This document shows positions 1-10,175 of a stretch of 64,000 bases of DNA, in pieces. The first letter of the stretch is position 1. Each line of letters opens with the position of its first letter. The DNA lies in NCBI RefSeq assembly GCF_003992615.1, contig NZ_RZMY01000018.1, forward strand, positions 288,201 through 352,200. Direction: 5' to 3'. Below the pieces are notes generated by a model. It did not search any database, was not told the origin of the DNA, and saw only the letters and a list, made by a program, of their open reading frames with translations. The translations under genes were made by a program, and so were the position numbers. The stretch is from Flagellimonas beolgyonensis. GTDB lineage: Bacteria; Bacteroidota; Bacteroidia; Flavobacteriales; Flavobacteriaceae.

Positions 1-1
1 C

Positions 2-2467
2 AACCATATGTATCAATATGTGGTGGATGGGGAAATTACCGTGGCAGACCCGTATTCCACTTTGATATTGGATGAATACAACGACGTCTACATCGACAAC
101 ATAACGTATCCTGATTTGCCCACTTACCCAACCGGACAGACCAACCATGCGGTTACGGTACTCCGAACAGGGGATGCAGCATACAGTTGGACCAACTTAA
201 ACTATACTATTCCCACCAAGACCGATTTGGTGATTTACGAACTGTTGATCCGCGATTTTGATGAGCTGCACAGTTTTGATGCCGTTCGTAACCGTTTGGA
301 TTACTTGCAGACCCTTGGGGTAAACGCCATCGAGTTGATGCCCGTTTCAGAATTTGACGGAAATGAAAGTTGGGGCTATAATCCTTCTTTCCACATGGCT
401 TTGGACAAATACTATGGAACGGCGGATGCCCTAAAACAGTTGATAGATGAATGCCATGGAAGAGGGATGGCCGTTATTTTGGATGTAGTGTACAACCATG
501 CTTCCGGCCAAAATCCATATTACCGTTTGTGGAATACCGATAATGGTGGTTATAATGGTCAGGCAAGCAACGATAGTCCCTTTTTTAATCCAGTGGCCAC
601 CCATTCCTATAGTGTGTTCAACGATTTTGACCATAGCCAACAACCAACCAGGGATTATGTAAAACGTACTGTGCAGTATTGGTTGGATGAATTCAAATTG
701 GATGGTTTTCGTTGGGACCTCACCAAAGGATTTACCCAAAATTGTACACCTTCAGATGAAGGTTGTACAGGCAGCTATCAAGCCGATAGGGTAGCTGTGC
801 TCAAAGAATATGCAGATTATCAATGGGAAGTGAATCCCGACTTTTATGTGATTTTTGAGCATTTGGGTACCGTAGCAGAAGAAACCGAATGGGCAGAATA
901 CCGACTTGATGAAGGTAAGGGCATTATGCTCTGGAACAATCTGAACGGTCCGTACAATGAGGCGACCATGGGTTGGAACGATTCTTCCAATTTCTCACAG
1001 GTTTCCTATTTGGAGCGAAATTGGACAGTGCCTTCCAATATATCCTATATGGAAAGCCATGATGAGGAACGGTTGATGTACAAAAACCTAAATTTTGGAA
1101 ATGCCTCTGGTGATTACAGTACACAAGACTTGGCGACAGCTTTAGATCGTTTGGAGTTGGCGGGTGCTTTTTACTTTACCGTGCCCGGACCCAAAATGAT
1201 ATGGCAATTTGGGGAATTGGGATATGATATCTCCATTGATTATAACGGTAGAACCGGGAACAAGCCCATTTTATGGGGCTATTTTGATCAACCCGATCGA
1301 AAGGCCGTGTACAATACCTGGTCCGATCTGAACAAATTGGCCGTAAACGAGCCCATATTTGAAACAGCCGACTTTAGCTTGGATGTTGCAAATTCCAACG
1401 GATTGAAAACCATTCATTTAACTGACCCCTCTGCCGACGCAAATGGTATTGGATTTGTGACCATAGTTGGGAATTTTGGAGTAGAGGAACAATCCATAGA
1501 TCCAGCTTTTCAGGAAACAGGGGTATGGTATGAATTTTTGGCGAACAATCTGAAACATATCGTCACCAATGTTAATGAACCTTTGGTTTTGGCACCCGGT
1601 GAATTTCGCATATTCGGCAACAATCCAACCAGTCTGTTTCCGAACGACAATCCGCCCGATGCGGATTCCGATGGCGTGGTAGATGCCAACGATTTATGCC
1701 CCGATACCCCTTTGGGAGCTACCGTGGATGTTGATGGATGTGAAGTGTTTAGTTTGCCCGAGGATAATTTTAACGTTCTTGTCGAAGGTGAATCGTGTAG
1801 GGGCAGTAATAATGGCAGTATTCAAATCACGGCCCTCGCCGCACTATCCTATACGGCAAGTTTGACCGGATCGACCAACGAGTCCAAACAATTTACAACC
1901 AGTACTTCTTTTGAAGGATTGGCTGCTGGAAATTATGATTTGTGTATTACCGTTGCCGGACAAGCTGGGTATGAACTGTGTTATTCAGTAGTGGTTTCCG
2001 AACCTTTACCATTATCGGTATATGCCGACCTGTCAGGTACAAATCTGGTGACCTTAGAGTTGGAAGGCGGGAATTGGTATACCATCCAATTGAACAATAA
2101 ACAATACGTAACGGACAAAAGTTCGATCACGCTGAAGTTGGAACAAGCCTTGAACAGGGTTGTGGTGACAACCGATAAGGAGTGTCAAGGGTTGTTTGAG
2201 GAAACGTTCAAGTTAAGCGACAAGGCTTCTGCATATCCCAATCCCATGGTGTATACCAATGTTGTCTCCATCGATTTGGGAGTGGAGACAGTGGAGACTT
2301 TGGAGGTCCAAATCTACGGTCTAAATGGAAAATTGCTTAAATCGACCACGAAGACTTCAGTGTTCGGAAAATTGGAGGTTGACCTGTCTTCCTATGCAAA
2401 TGGGATGTATCTGGTCAAGGTTATTGAAGGAGCAAATTCCCATGAATTCAAAATTATAAAGCAATGA
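2..2467 (+). CDS. Secreted GH13 alpha-amylase family protein with T9SS sorting domain (5' partial)
   Basis: The frame is open at the left edge, so the true start lies outside the window. Counting from the Met at base 8, the GH13 barrel shows region I DVVYNH (159-164), region II DGFRWD with the likely nucleophile Asp237, acid/base Glu284 in FEHLG, and His351-Asp352 in ESHDEE. A thrombospondin type 3-like Asp-rich segment (about 548-575) follows, then a beta-rich region. The last 80 residues (YPNPM near the start, GMYLVKV near the end) form a type A sorting domain, predicting export through the type IX system to the cell surface. The expected role is hydrolysis of alpha-glucans. The stop overlaps the next gene's start (ATGA), so the two are probably one operon. 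Exact substrate is not readable. Confidence 0.93.
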   Translation, partial: NHMYQYVVDGEITVADPYSTLILDEYNDVYIDNITYPDLPTYPTGQTNHAVTVLRTGDAAYSWTNLNYTIPTKTDLVIYELLIRDFDELHSFDAVRNRLDYLQTLGVNAIELMPVSEFDGNESWGYNPSFHMALDKYYGTADALKQLIDECHGRGMAVILDVVYNHASGQNPYYRLWNTDNGGYNGQASNDSPFFNPVATHSYSVFNDFDHSQQPTRDYVKRTVQYWLDEFKLDGFRWDLTKGFTQNCTPSDEGCTGSYQADRVAVLKEYADYQWEVNPDFYVIFEHLGTVAEETEWAEYRLDEGKGIMLWNNLNGPYNEATMGWNDSSNFSQVSYLERNWTVPSNISYMESHDEERLMYKNLNFGNASGDYSTQDLATALDRLELAGAFYFTVPGPKMIWQFGELGYDISIDYNGRTGNKPILWGYFDQPDRKAVYNTWSDLNKLAVNEPIFETADFSLDVANSNGLKTIHLTDPSADANGIGFVTIVGNFGVEEQSIDPAFQETGVWYEFLANNLKHIVTNVNEPLVLAPGEFRIFGNNPTSLFPNDNPPDADSDGVVDANDLCPDTPLGATVDVDGCEVFSLPEDNFNVLVEGESCRGSNNGSIQITALAALSYTASLTGSTNESKQFTTSTSFEGLAAGNYDLCITVAGQAGYELCYSVVVSEPLPLSVYADLSGTNLVTLELEGGNWYTIQLNNKQYVTDKSSITLKLEQALNRVVVTTDKECQGLFEETFKLSDKASAYPNPMVYTNVVSIDLGVETVETLEVQIYGLNGKLLKSTTKTSVFGKLEVDLSSYANGMYLVKVIEGANSHEFKIIKQ

Positions 2468-3171
2468 GATGTTTGAATAGTTTTTTGGGCTTATCCATGA
2501 CATTGTTATTGGTGTCATGCAGTGGAGGAGGGGATGATCCCACACCAACCCCACAACCTGAAGTGCCGGCACCAGTGGCTACAACACTTGTTTTTCCAGC
2601 CAATAATGAGGAATGTAACGAAGGTGCCATCATTTCGGATACTGAAAGTCAGGTAGTATTTCAATGGGCCGCTTCCGAGAATACAGATTCCTATACCTTA
2701 AAGTTGAAAGATTTGGAGTTGGGGTCAGAAATTACCCTAAACACTACCAACACCCAATTACCTGTCGATATACTGCGCGGCAATGCCTATGCATGGTCCG
2801 TGGTTTCCAAAGCAAATGGCACCAACCAAACCGCAGAAAGCGATACTTGGCGATTTTATAATGCAGGCCCTGGGGTTCAAAATTATGCCCCATTTCCTGC
2901 TTATGATCCCACACCTGCCATGGGAGTAGCCATTGCGGCAGGTGAAATAACCTTGAGTTGGAAAAGCAGTGATTTGGATGGCGACCCCCTCAGTTTTACC
3001 GTTTATTTGGATACAACCTCGCCGCCTTTGACATTACTGGGACAAACAAACACAAATAGCTATACAACTACTATTAACGCTAACACCATTTACTATTGGA
3101 GAGTTGTTGCTTCCGATTCGGCAGGCAACTCTTCACAATCCGAAATTTTCGAGTTCAGGACCAATCCATAG
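2464..3171 (+). CDS. Lipoprotein with two fibronectin type III-like domains
   Basis: This 235-residue protein begins with a lipoprotein signal ending in the lipobox LVSC, so it should be lipidated at about Cys19 and exported to the envelope. Two beta-sandwich repeats of fibronectin type III character follow, each with a Trp in strand B and a closing YAWSVV or YYWRVV strand (about 40-130 and 145-235). It overlaps the upstream amylase by four bases, which implies translational coupling and a shared role in glucan binding at the surface, comparable in position to SusE/F-type lipoproteins. That functional parallel is inference; no catalytic motif is visible. Confidence 0.85.
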   Translation: MRCLNSFLGLSMTLLLVSCSGGGDDPTPTPQPEVPAPVATTLVFPANNEECNEGAIISDTESQVVFQWAASENTDSYTLKLKDLELGSEITLNTTNTQLPVDILRGNAYAWSVVSKANGTNQTAESDTWRFYNAGPGVQNYAPFPAYDPTPAMGVAIAAGEITLSWKSSDLDGDPLSFTVYLDTTSPPLTLLGQTNTNSYTTTINANTIYYWRVVASDSAGNSSQSEIFEFRTNP

Positions 3172-3210
3172 CATTACGAGGGCTATTGGTCTTTGAGGTT
3201 TGTAGTTAGG

Positions 3211-3239
3211 AAAATAGGGGCAATTGCCCCTATTTTTTT
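3211..3239. terminator. Bidirectional rho-independent terminator
   Basis: A perfect 20-base palindrome, ATAGGGGCAATTGCCCCTAT, is flanked by an A run on the left and a T run on the right. It lies between the convergent ends of the lipoprotein gene and purU, so it can stop transcription from both sides. The purU stop codon sits inside the T run. Confidence 0.9.
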
Positions 3240-4086
3240 ATGAAAAAATAACCGTTTTGTTATTGTAGACCATGGTTTTGCGAGCCACATGCAACTGTAC
3301 GGCCCGGGATAGCACCAAACGTTCCAAGTCCCGCCCCTTTGCGATAAAATCATGTACCGAATGAATATGTGAAACAGCGGTTACATCCTGCTCAATAATG
3401 GGACCTGCGTCGAGTTCCGAGGTAACATAATGGCTTGTGGCACCAATGATCTTCACCCCGCGCTCAAAAGCCGCATGATAGGGTTTGGCGCCGACAAAGG
3501 CAGGTAAAAACGAATGGTGGATGTTGATGATTTTCTGGGGATATACATCAATGATCTTAGGGGAAACAATCTGCATGTACCGTGCCAACACAATAAAATC
3601 TATTTCATGTTGCTGCAATAATTGCAGTTGGGTTTCTTCAGCCTCCATTTTGGTTTCTTTAGTAACCGGTACATGGTAAAATGGGATGTCGAACTGTTCT
3701 GCCACATATTCCAAATCGCGATGGTTGCTCAATATAAAGGGGATATCCACCTTCAGCTCCCCCGATTTGTATCGACTCAATAGATCGTAAAGACAATGAT
3801 TGTATTTGGAAACAAAAAGGGCCATTTTTGGGCGGTATTCATCCGTGTGGATATCCCATTCCATTAGAAAAGGTTTACCCAATTGTTCGCCAAATTGTTT
3901 TCGAAAATCATTTAGGTCCAATTCAGCATCGAACTCACTTTGAATACGCATAAAAAAAACACCGGCCTGCTTGTCCACATGTTGATCCAAGTAAATGACA
4001 TTTCCCTTCTGTTCGTGTATAAAAGTGGTCACGGATCGTATAATACCCGGTTGATCGGCACAATGGATGAGCAAGGTAATTTTCAT
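3238..4086 (-). CDS. purU: Formyltetrahydrofolate deformylase
   Basis: PurU hydrolyses 10-formyl-THF to formate and THF, supplying formate for PurT and balancing the one-carbon pool. The 282-residue protein starts at the ATG giving MKITLLIHCADQPG; an upstream in-frame extension of 27 codons lacks family similarity and was excluded. An N-terminal ACT domain (LLIHCADQPGIIRSV) is followed by a formyltransferase-type catalytic domain with INIHHSFLPAF and the Asp-containing DAGPIIEQD, carrying the expected Asn, His and Asp. Length matches the family. It is divergent from icmF with about 140 bases between starts. Confidence 0.95.
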   Translation of the reverse strand: MKITLLIHCADQPGIIRSVTTFIHEQKGNVIYLDQHVDKQAGVFFMRIQSEFDAELDLNDFRKQFGEQLGKPFLMEWDIHTDEYRPKMALFVSKYNHCLYDLLSRYKSGELKVDIPFILSNHRDLEYVAEQFDIPFYHVPVTKETKMEAEETQLQLLQQHEIDFIVLARYMQIVSPKIIDVYPQKIINIHHSFLPAFVGAKPYHAAFERGVKIIGATSHYVTSELDAGPIIEQDVTAVSHIHSVHDFIAKGRDLERLVLSRAVQLHVARKTMVYNNKTVIFS

Positions 4087-4227
4087 GCAGTAAATTGAAG
4101 GGTTAAAATTATGGTATTCAAAAAAGGAACCCCAATGACTGCAATGTTTTTGTAAAATTCTAATCAAAAGATAAAATGAGTTGCATTTTCTGTAAATTGC
4201 AAGGCAAAATCAGACCTATTATTGCAG

Positions 4228-7200
4228 ATGGAACAAATTCAGCCCTATAAGCCCAAGCATAAAATCCGGATTGTTACCGCGGCTTCCCTTTTTGATGGCC
4301 ATGATGCGGCCATAAATATTATGAGAAGAATCATTCAAGCCACTGGTGTTGAAGTGATTCACTTGGGCCATGATCGCAGTGTGGCCGAAGTGGTGGACTG
4401 TGCCATTCAGGAGGATGCCAACGCTATTGCTATGACATCCTACCAAGGCGGACACAACGAATATTTCCGATACATGTACGATTTGTTGCAGGAAAGGGGC
4501 GCTGGGCACATAAAAATATTTGGTGGCGGTGGCGGTGTTATACTTCCTGAGGAAATCAAAGAATTGATGGATTATGGAATTGAACGCATCTATTCTCCAG
4601 ATGATGGCCGTGAAATGGGGCTGCAAGGCATGATCAATGATTTGGTGAAGCGATGTGATACGGCTGTTCCTGATTTGGATTTGCCTGAAAAGGGGACTTT
4701 GACTTCATTGCTCGATGAAAGAAACCCCAACACCTTGGCGCGATTGATTTCTTTGGCCGAGAATCGTCATGATGCCTATGAAAAATTTGTCCAAGAAATT
4801 GCGGACAGACAGGGCGATATCCCAGTTTTAGGTATTACGGGTACCGGTGGGGCCGGTAAATCCAGTTTGGTGGATGAATTGGTCCGCAGGTTTTTAATAG
4901 ACTTTCCTGAGAAGCACATTGGGATTATTTCAGTAGATCCCTCAAAACGCAAAACTGGTGGAGCTTTGCTCGGGGACAGAATCCGAATGAATGCCATCAA
5001 CAATGAAAGAGTTTACATGCGTTCCTTGGCTACGCGTCAATCCAACCTGGCCCTATCCAAACACGTGGCAGAAGCGGTAGAGGTGTTAAAAGCAGCCAAT
5101 TACGATCTTATCATTTTGGAAACTTCAGGAATTGGGCAATCCGATACTGAAATTTTGGAACACAGTGATGTTTCCCTCTATGTGATGACCCCCGAATTTG
5201 GTGCGGCTACCCAGTTGGAAAAAATTGACATGCTGGATTTTGCCGATATAGTTGCCATCAACAAGTTCGATAAAAGAGGGGCATTGGATGCACTTCGAGA
5301 TGTGAAAAAACAATATGCCCGCAATCACGGATTGTGGCATACCAACGAAGATGAATTGCCCATTTTTGGTACCATTGCCTCCCAGTTCAATGATCCGGGG
5401 ATGAACAGCCTGTACAAAAAGGTGATGGACACTTTGGTGGAAAAAGCGGGATCAAAACTAATCTCGAATATGGCGGTGAGTCGGGAGATGGCTGAAAAGA
5501 TTTATGTGATTCCACCGGCACGCACAAGATACCTTTCCGAGATTTCAGAAAACAACCGGGCTTACGATGCCAAGTCCAAAACACAGTCGGAGGTTGCCCA
5601 ACGATTATATGGCGTATTTCTAACCTTGGCCTCGGTAGTGGGCTTGGATGCCGAGGAGGCACAGGAAAAACTGTTGCATAAATCGGGTCTTGATGAATCC
5701 ACCCTAAAAAATTTAACGAAAAGCAACGAAACTGCGGCCCTGGTCGATCTGCTCATCAAGGAGTTTGATAAGGTCAAAATGCAGTTGATGCCCCAACATT
5801 GGGATGCCCTGTTAAAATGGAACGAAAAGGTGAACCAATACAAATCCGAAATGTTTGTGTTCAAGGTACGGGATAGGGAAGTCAAGATTAAAACCCATAC
5901 CGAATCCCTGTCGCACAGTCAAATTCCGAAAGTGGTGTTGCCCAAATACAAGGCTTGGGGCGATATTTTGCAATGGATCCTTCAAGAAAATGTGCCGGGC
6001 GAGTTTCCTTATACGGCCGGGATTTATCCGTTCAAAAGGGAAGGCGAAGATCCTACCCGAATGTTTGCTGGTGAGGGAGGGCCAGAGCGAACCAACAGAC
6101 GTTTTCATTATGTGAGTATGGATATGCCCGCCAAACGGTTGTCCACAGCGTTCGATTCGGTGACGCTCTACGGAAACGATCCGGACCATAGACCCGATAT
6201 TTATGGAAAAATTGGTAATGCAGGCGTTTCCATCTGTTGTTTGGACGATGCAAAAAAACTCTACTCTGGATTTGATCTTAGCGACCCGATGACCTCAGTG
6301 AGTATGACGATCAATGGGCCGGCTCCAATGCTTTTGGCCTTTTTCATGAATGCGGCAATCGACCAAAACTGCGAAAAATACATCAAGGAAAATGGACTCG
6401 TAGCTGAGGTTGAGCAAAAAATCAAAGCCTTGTACCAAGCAAAGGGTGTTGAGCGACCCAAATATCTTGGTGAACTCCCACCCGGTAATGACGGATTGGG
6501 GCTGTTTTTGCTCGGGGTAACAGGTGATCAGGTTTTGCCTGTCGATGTGTATCAAAAAATCAAGAAGGAAACCCTGAGTCAGGTGCGCGGAACGGTACAA
6601 GCCGACATTTTAAAAGAAGATCAGGCGCAAAACACCTGCATTTTTTCAACCGAGTTTGCACTACGTTTGATGGGCGACGTGCAGGAATACTTCATTGAAA
6701 ATAATGTCCGCAATTTCTATTCGGTTTCCATTTCTGGCTACCATATTGCCGAGGCTGGGGCGAATCCCATTACCCAGTTGGCATTTACGCTCTCCAACGG
6801 CTTTACTTATGTGGAATATTACTTGAGCCGCGGTATGGATATCGACAAATTCGGTCCAAACCTTTCGTTCTTCTTTTCCAATGGGGTGGACCCCGAATAT
6901 GCAGTTATCGGCCGGGTGGCCCGAAGAATTTGGGCAAAGGCCCTCAAAGAAAAATATGGCGCCAATGCGAGGGCACAAATGTTAAAATACCACATTCAAA
7001 CCTCAGGCAGGAGTTTGCACGCCCAAGAAATTGATTTCAACGACATCCGAACCACGCTCCAGGCCCTTTATGCCATTTACGATAACTGTAACTCACTGCA
7101 TACCAATGCTTATGATGAGGCCATAACGACCCCAACGGAAGAATCGGTACGTAGGGCCATGGCCATCCAATTGATCATCAACAAGGAATTGGGATTGGCC

Positions 7201-7686
7201 AAAAATGAGAATCCGATGCAAGGATCTTTCATCATTGAAGAATTGACGGATTTGGTGGAAGAGGCCGTGTTGATGGAGTTTGATCGAATCACCGAACGTG
7301 GCGGTGTTTTAGGCGCCATGGAAACCATGTACCAACGTTCCAAGATCCAAGAAGAAAGTTTGCATTATGAAACACTGAAGCACTCGGGGGAATATCCCAT
7401 CATTGGTGTGAACACCTTTTTGAGCTCCAAAGGTTCGCCTACCGTTTTACCGGCGGAAGTAATCCGCGCCACGGAAGAGGAAAAACAACATCAGATCAAT
7501 ACCCTTCAAAATTTACATAAAAGAGAAGCGGAAAAAGCCAAAACACAGTTGGACGCGCTGCAACAAACGGCAATCAACAATGAAAACCTCTTCGAAAAAT
7601 TGATGGAAGTGGCCAAATATTGTTCCCTAGGTCAAATAACAGAGGCTTTGTTCCAAGTGGGAGGGCAATATCGAAGAAATATGTAG
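4228..7686 (+). CDS. icmF: Fused isobutyryl-CoA mutase (IcmF-type B12-dependent mutase)
   Basis: The 1152-residue protein joins a cobalamin-binding domain ([11 protein letters not shown], about 22-32), a MeaB-like G-protein chaperone with P-loop GTGGAGKS (205-212) and [16 protein letters not shown], and a C-terminal acyl-CoA mutase domain. This order (B12, G-protein, mutase) is the diagnostic architecture of IcmF, which interconverts isobutyryl-CoA and n-butyryl-CoA using adenosylcobalamin. The mutase substrate region reads [16 protein letters not shown], with Phe where methylmalonyl-CoA mutases carry Tyr, which argues against a methylmalonyl-CoA mutase. An in-frame TTG six bases upstream is a poorer start. 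The gene stands alone; no branched-chain degradation genes flank it. Confidence 0.93.
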   Translation: MEQIQPYKPKHKIRIVTAASLFDGHDAAINIMRRIIQATGVEVIHLGHDRSVAEVVDCAIQEDANAIAMTSYQGGHNEYFRYMYDLLQERGAGHIKIFGGGGGVILPEEIKELMDYGIERIYSPDDGREMGLQGMINDLVKRCDTAVPDLDLPEKGTLTSLLDERNPNTLARLISLAENRHDAYEKFVQEIADRQGDIPVLGITGTGGAGKSSLVDELVRRFLIDFPEKHIGIISVDPSKRKTGGALLGDRIRMNAINNERVYMRSLATRQSNLALSKHVAEAVEVLKAANYDLIILETSGIGQSDTEILEHSDVSLYVMTPEFGAATQLEKIDMLDFADIVAINKFDKRGALDALRDVKKQYARNHGLWHTNEDELPIFGTIASQFNDPGMNSLYKKVMDTLVEKAGSKLISNMAVSREMAEKIYVIPPARTRYLSEISENNRAYDAKSKTQSEVAQRLYGVFLTLASVVGLDAEEAQEKLLHKSGLDESTLKNLTKSNETAALVDLLIKEFDKVKMQLMPQHWDALLKWNEKVNQYKSEMFVFKVRDREVKIKTHTESLSHSQIPKVVLPKYKAWGDILQWILQENVPGEFPYTAGIYPFKREGEDPTRMFAGEGGPERTNRRFHYVSMDMPAKRLSTAFDSVTLYGNDPDHRPDIYGKIGNAGVSICCLDDAKKLYSGFDLSDPMTSVSMTINGPAPMLLAFFMNAAIDQNCEKYIKENGLVAEVEQKIKALYQAKGVERPKYLGELPPGNDGLGLFLLGVTGDQVLPVDVYQKIKKETLSQVRGTVQADILKEDQAQNTCIFSTEFALRLMGDVQEYFIENNVRNFYSVSISGYHIAEAGANPITQLAFTLSNGFTYVEYYLSRGMDIDKFGPNLSFFFSNGVDPEYAVIGRVARRIWAKALKEKYGANARAQMLKYHIQTSGRSLHAQEIDFNDIRTTLQALYAIYDNCNSLHTNAYDEAITTPTEESVRRAMAIQLIINKELGLAKNENPMQGSFIIEELTDLVEEAVLMEFDRITERGGVLGAMETMYQRSKIQEESLHYETLKHSGEYPIIGVNTFLSSKGSPTVLPAEVIRATEEEKQHQINTLQNLHKREAEKAKTQLDALQQTAINNENLFEKLMEVAKYCSLGQITEALFQVGGQYRRNM

Positions 7687-7691
7687 TGGAA

Positions 7692-8093
7692 TCAGTCGTT
7701 CCTATTGATCAGTGATTTCCGCCATTTTTTAAAGGAGACGCGGAATATCCGAATTTCACGACGCAATAGGTTGAGGTACTCCTTTTCCTTTACACCATCC
7801 CGTTCCAGGCCGTTGCAATAGGCCAAAATGTTACGGGTCATGATGTTTACATAGGATAGGCTGCGCATGCGAACCGAATGGGAATTGCTCAAGGCGGCCT
7901 GCTCCACCTCTTTGGTGATTAAATGGGCATCGGCCAACAACGATTTGGAGATGTCATCCCGGAAACAATCGATCTTGCGAAGTGACAGGATTTCCCTATT
8001 CTCGGAAAAATAGGTAGCCACTGCTTCACTCAAATCGCGGAGCGCCAAAGATTTGCGGTATACAACCAAAGAATTTAGGGAGTTTCTCTCCAT
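7692..8093 (-). CDS. Conserved hypothetical helical protein
   Basis: The 133-residue product is predicted to be almost entirely alpha-helical and rich in Arg, Leu and Ser, with no signal peptide or membrane segment. Its pattern of amphipathic helices resembles four-helix-bundle proteins, but no defining motif is present, so function is unknown. It is convergent with icmF, whose stop codon lies six bases away, and divergent from the Lrp-type regulator. The reading frame has the codon use of its neighbours, which supports it as a real gene. Confidence 0.75.
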   Translation of the reverse strand: MERNSLNSLVVYRKSLALRDLSEAVATYFSENREILSLRKIDCFRDDISKSLLADAHLITKEVEQAALSNSHSVRMRSLSYVNIMTRNILAYCNGLERDGVKEKEYLNLLRREIRIFRVSFKKWRKSLINRND

Positions 8094-8143
8094 TTTTCAA
8101 AAGCAATTTTGTACTATAAAATTACGGACGAAACAAAAATTCT

Positions 8144-8151
8144 TACTTTTG
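8144..8151 (+). promoter_or_regulatory. Putative -7 promoter box for the Lrp-type regulator
   Basis: TACTTTTG matches the Bacteroidetes -7 consensus TAnnTTTG and lies about 65 bases upstream of the regulator start. No clear TTG -33 box was found at the usual spacing. Confidence 0.45.
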
Positions 8152-8215
8152 TTACTAAGGCGGAATTGCAATTTTGCTTTGGATTATAAAAAATAACATC
8201 ATTTTTTCTTTGTAA

Positions 8216-8668
8216 ATGAAAATAGATGAGTTGAATTGGCAGATACTGGGGCATTTGCAGCGAAATGCAAGGGAATCCTTTGCCAATATTGGCAGAAAGG
8301 TAGGTCTTACCCCTCCGGCTGTTGCCGAGCGCGTAAAGAAGATGGAAGACCTGGGTATCATAGAAGGATATAGAGCCAGTATTTCCTACGTCGAAGCTGG
8401 CCATCAATTGAAGGCAATCATAATGCTACGGGCTTTTATGGGTAAATTGAAACCCTTTTTGGATAAAGTTAAAACCTTCCAGGAAGTGGTAAACTGCTAT
8501 CGGATCACAGGTAACGAAAACATCATCATGGAAGTGGTGCTGCGTGATCAGTCCCATTTGGAAAAATTTATTGACGAACTGATCGTTTATGGAGAGTGTA
8601 GAACGCATATTGTGTTGTCCAATGTGGTGGCCAATGCACCGATAAAAAATAATCGGGCCATCAAATAA
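8216..8668 (+). CDS. Lrp/AsnC family transcriptional regulator
   Basis: The 150-residue protein has the Lrp layout. An N-terminal winged helix-turn-helix (about 3-60) begins DELNWQILGHLQRNAR, with recognition segment VGLTPPAVAERVKKMEDLG. An AsnC-type ligand-binding beta-alpha-beta domain (about 65-140) follows and includes VVNCYRITGNENIIMEV. Such proteins form octamers or dimers and sense amino acids or related small molecules. The immediate downstream genes are envelope proteins, so the target is not evident from context. A small hairpin (8684-8701, AATGTGG/CCACATT with a tcgg loop) just after the stop may be a weak terminator. Confidence 0.93.
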   Translation: MKIDELNWQILGHLQRNARESFANIGRKVGLTPPAVAERVKKMEDLGIIEGYRASISYVEAGHQLKAIIMLRAFMGKLKPFLDKVKTFQEVVNCYRITGNENIIMEVVLRDQSHLEKFIDELIVYGECRTHIVLSNVVANAPIKNNRAIK

Positions 8669-8729
8669 AAATGGATTAATTTTAATGTGGTCGGCCACAT
8701 TTTGGCCAGATTTTTGTGAGATGATTGCT

Positions 8730-10145
8730 ATGAAAAACACATACCTCCCGTTACTCCTTTTTGTTGCATCGATAACCACCGTTTTTTCACAACAATTGGT
8801 TTTGAAGAAAGGTGAGATAATTGATTCGCTGCCCGTTCAGGATTCCACCAACACTACCTATTCACTGTATTTACCGACCAACTTCAATACTGAAACCAAA
8901 TGGCCCTTGATGGTGGTTTTTGATATGGATGGCAAGGAAAAACAGGCGATGTCGATGTTTGTGGTGGCTGCTGAAAAAGAGGGGTATATACTTGCTTCAC
9001 CAAAAATGATCGATTCATTGTCTTTGACGAAAAATGTGCTGGCCAGCAGTAGGGTTGTTGAAAAGGTGGCTAATCTTTTTCCTGTGGACCCCAATCGGGT
9101 GTATACCGCCGGTGCTGCAAAAGCGGGTCGATTTGCTAGTTTAATTCCAGTGCTTATGGATGGTGTCAAAGGAGTGATGACCATTGGGGCATCCTTGGCC
9201 AATAGAGAGTTGTTGAATATTAAGGAGCCATTTCATTTTATCGGCATGGTCAATAAGAACGACTTTAACTACACCTCCATGCTCACAGATGCCAAATTGT
9301 TGGATAAGCTCAAGTTTCCGAACCAAGTTTTGTTATTCGATGCCAACGGAGAATGGCCGGGTGTGGATTATATTCAAAAGGGGATGCAACTTTTTACATT
9401 GGATGCCATGGGAAGAAGTTTGATTCCCAAGGATTCCATATTTATTTCGAGTTCCTTTAAAAAAGACCTTGACAAGGTCAATCAATTGAAGAATAGGGGT
9501 GACCTGCTTTGGGCCGAACAATACTTGACCGAAATGATGTCCATCTACGGGGCCCATAAAAATTTGGATTCGTTGCGAAATGTGCAAAAGGAGCTTCGTA
9601 GGGACAAACAATATAGGGAGATGAACCGTGCCGAAAATGCTGTGTTTTTAAAGGAGTCCATCCTTAAGGAAGACTTTCAATATTATATGGAAGAAGATTT
9701 CTACACCCATAATTTCAACAATTTGGGTTGGTGGACATATCAAATTAGTGAATTACAGAAATATATAAACAGTGCCAAACCCCTCGAGCAACAAATGGGG
9801 CATCGGTTGTTGGGTTTTGTAAATGCCTTGGCCGAAGATAATATCGATTTGGTACTATCTGAAGCTGCTTTGGATGAGGATGCCCTGGCGTTTTTGTACA
9901 TGCTCAAAACCATTTTGGAACCGGACAATTTCGAATATTATCTAAATACCATTTCCCTGAGCGCCAAAAACGAAGATTTTGGAACTTCATTGTTCTATTT
10001 GGAGGAGGTCTTGAAGAAGGGTTTTAAGGATAAGGAAAAATTGTATGGTTTGGAAGGCACGGCTTTGCTTCGCATTACCCCTGAATTCAATGAATTGGTC
10101 GCCAAATATTTGGACGATGCCCGTTACCTGATCGAAAAAAACTGA
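8730..10145 (+). CDS. Secreted alpha/beta-hydrolase-like protein lacking the nucleophile serine
   Basis: The 471-residue protein starts at MKNTYLPLLLF, giving a signal peptide ending near TVFSQ; an ATG nine bases upstream is also possible. Residues about 30-230 follow the PHB-depolymerase/dienelactone-hydrolase fold (YSLYLPTNF, WPLMVVFD, VDPNRVYTAGAAKAGR). The expected nucleophile elbow G-x-S-x-G reads GAAKA, with Ala in place of Ser, so hydrolase activity is doubtful. The C-terminal half (about 280-471) is helical and repeat-like. It probably acts in the periplasm or outer envelope as a binding or scaffold protein; this is inference. Another hydrolase-like relative with intact residues was not seen nearby. 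Confidence 0.75.
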   Translation: MKNTYLPLLLFVASITTVFSQQLVLKKGEIIDSLPVQDSTNTTYSLYLPTNFNTETKWPLMVVFDMDGKEKQAMSMFVVAAEKEGYILASPKMIDSLSLTKNVLASSRVVEKVANLFPVDPNRVYTAGAAKAGRFASLIPVLMDGVKGVMTIGASLANRELLNIKEPFHFIGMVNKNDFNYTSMLTDAKLLDKLKFPNQVLLFDANGEWPGVDYIQKGMQLFTLDAMGRSLIPKDSIFISSSFKKDLDKVNQLKNRGDLLWAEQYLTEMMSIYGAHKNLDSLRNVQKELRRDKQYREMNRAENAVFLKESILKEDFQYYMEEDFYTHNFNNLGWWTYQISELQKYINSAKPLEQQMGHRLLGFVNALAEDNIDLVLSEAALDEDALAFLYMLKTILEPDNFEYYLNTISLSAKNEDFGTSLFYLEEVLKKGFKDKEKLYGLEGTALLRITPEFNELVAKYLDDARYLIEKN

Positions 10146-10152
10146 TTTCCCC

Positions 10153-10160
10153 TATTTTTG
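10153..10160 (+). promoter_or_regulatory. Putative -7 promoter box for the DUF1684 gene
   Basis: TATTTTTG fits TAnnTTTG and would start transcription only about 9 bases before the ATG at 10176. No good -33 partner is visible. Confidence 0.4.
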
Positions 10161-10175
10161 TAGCAAATCAATTTT

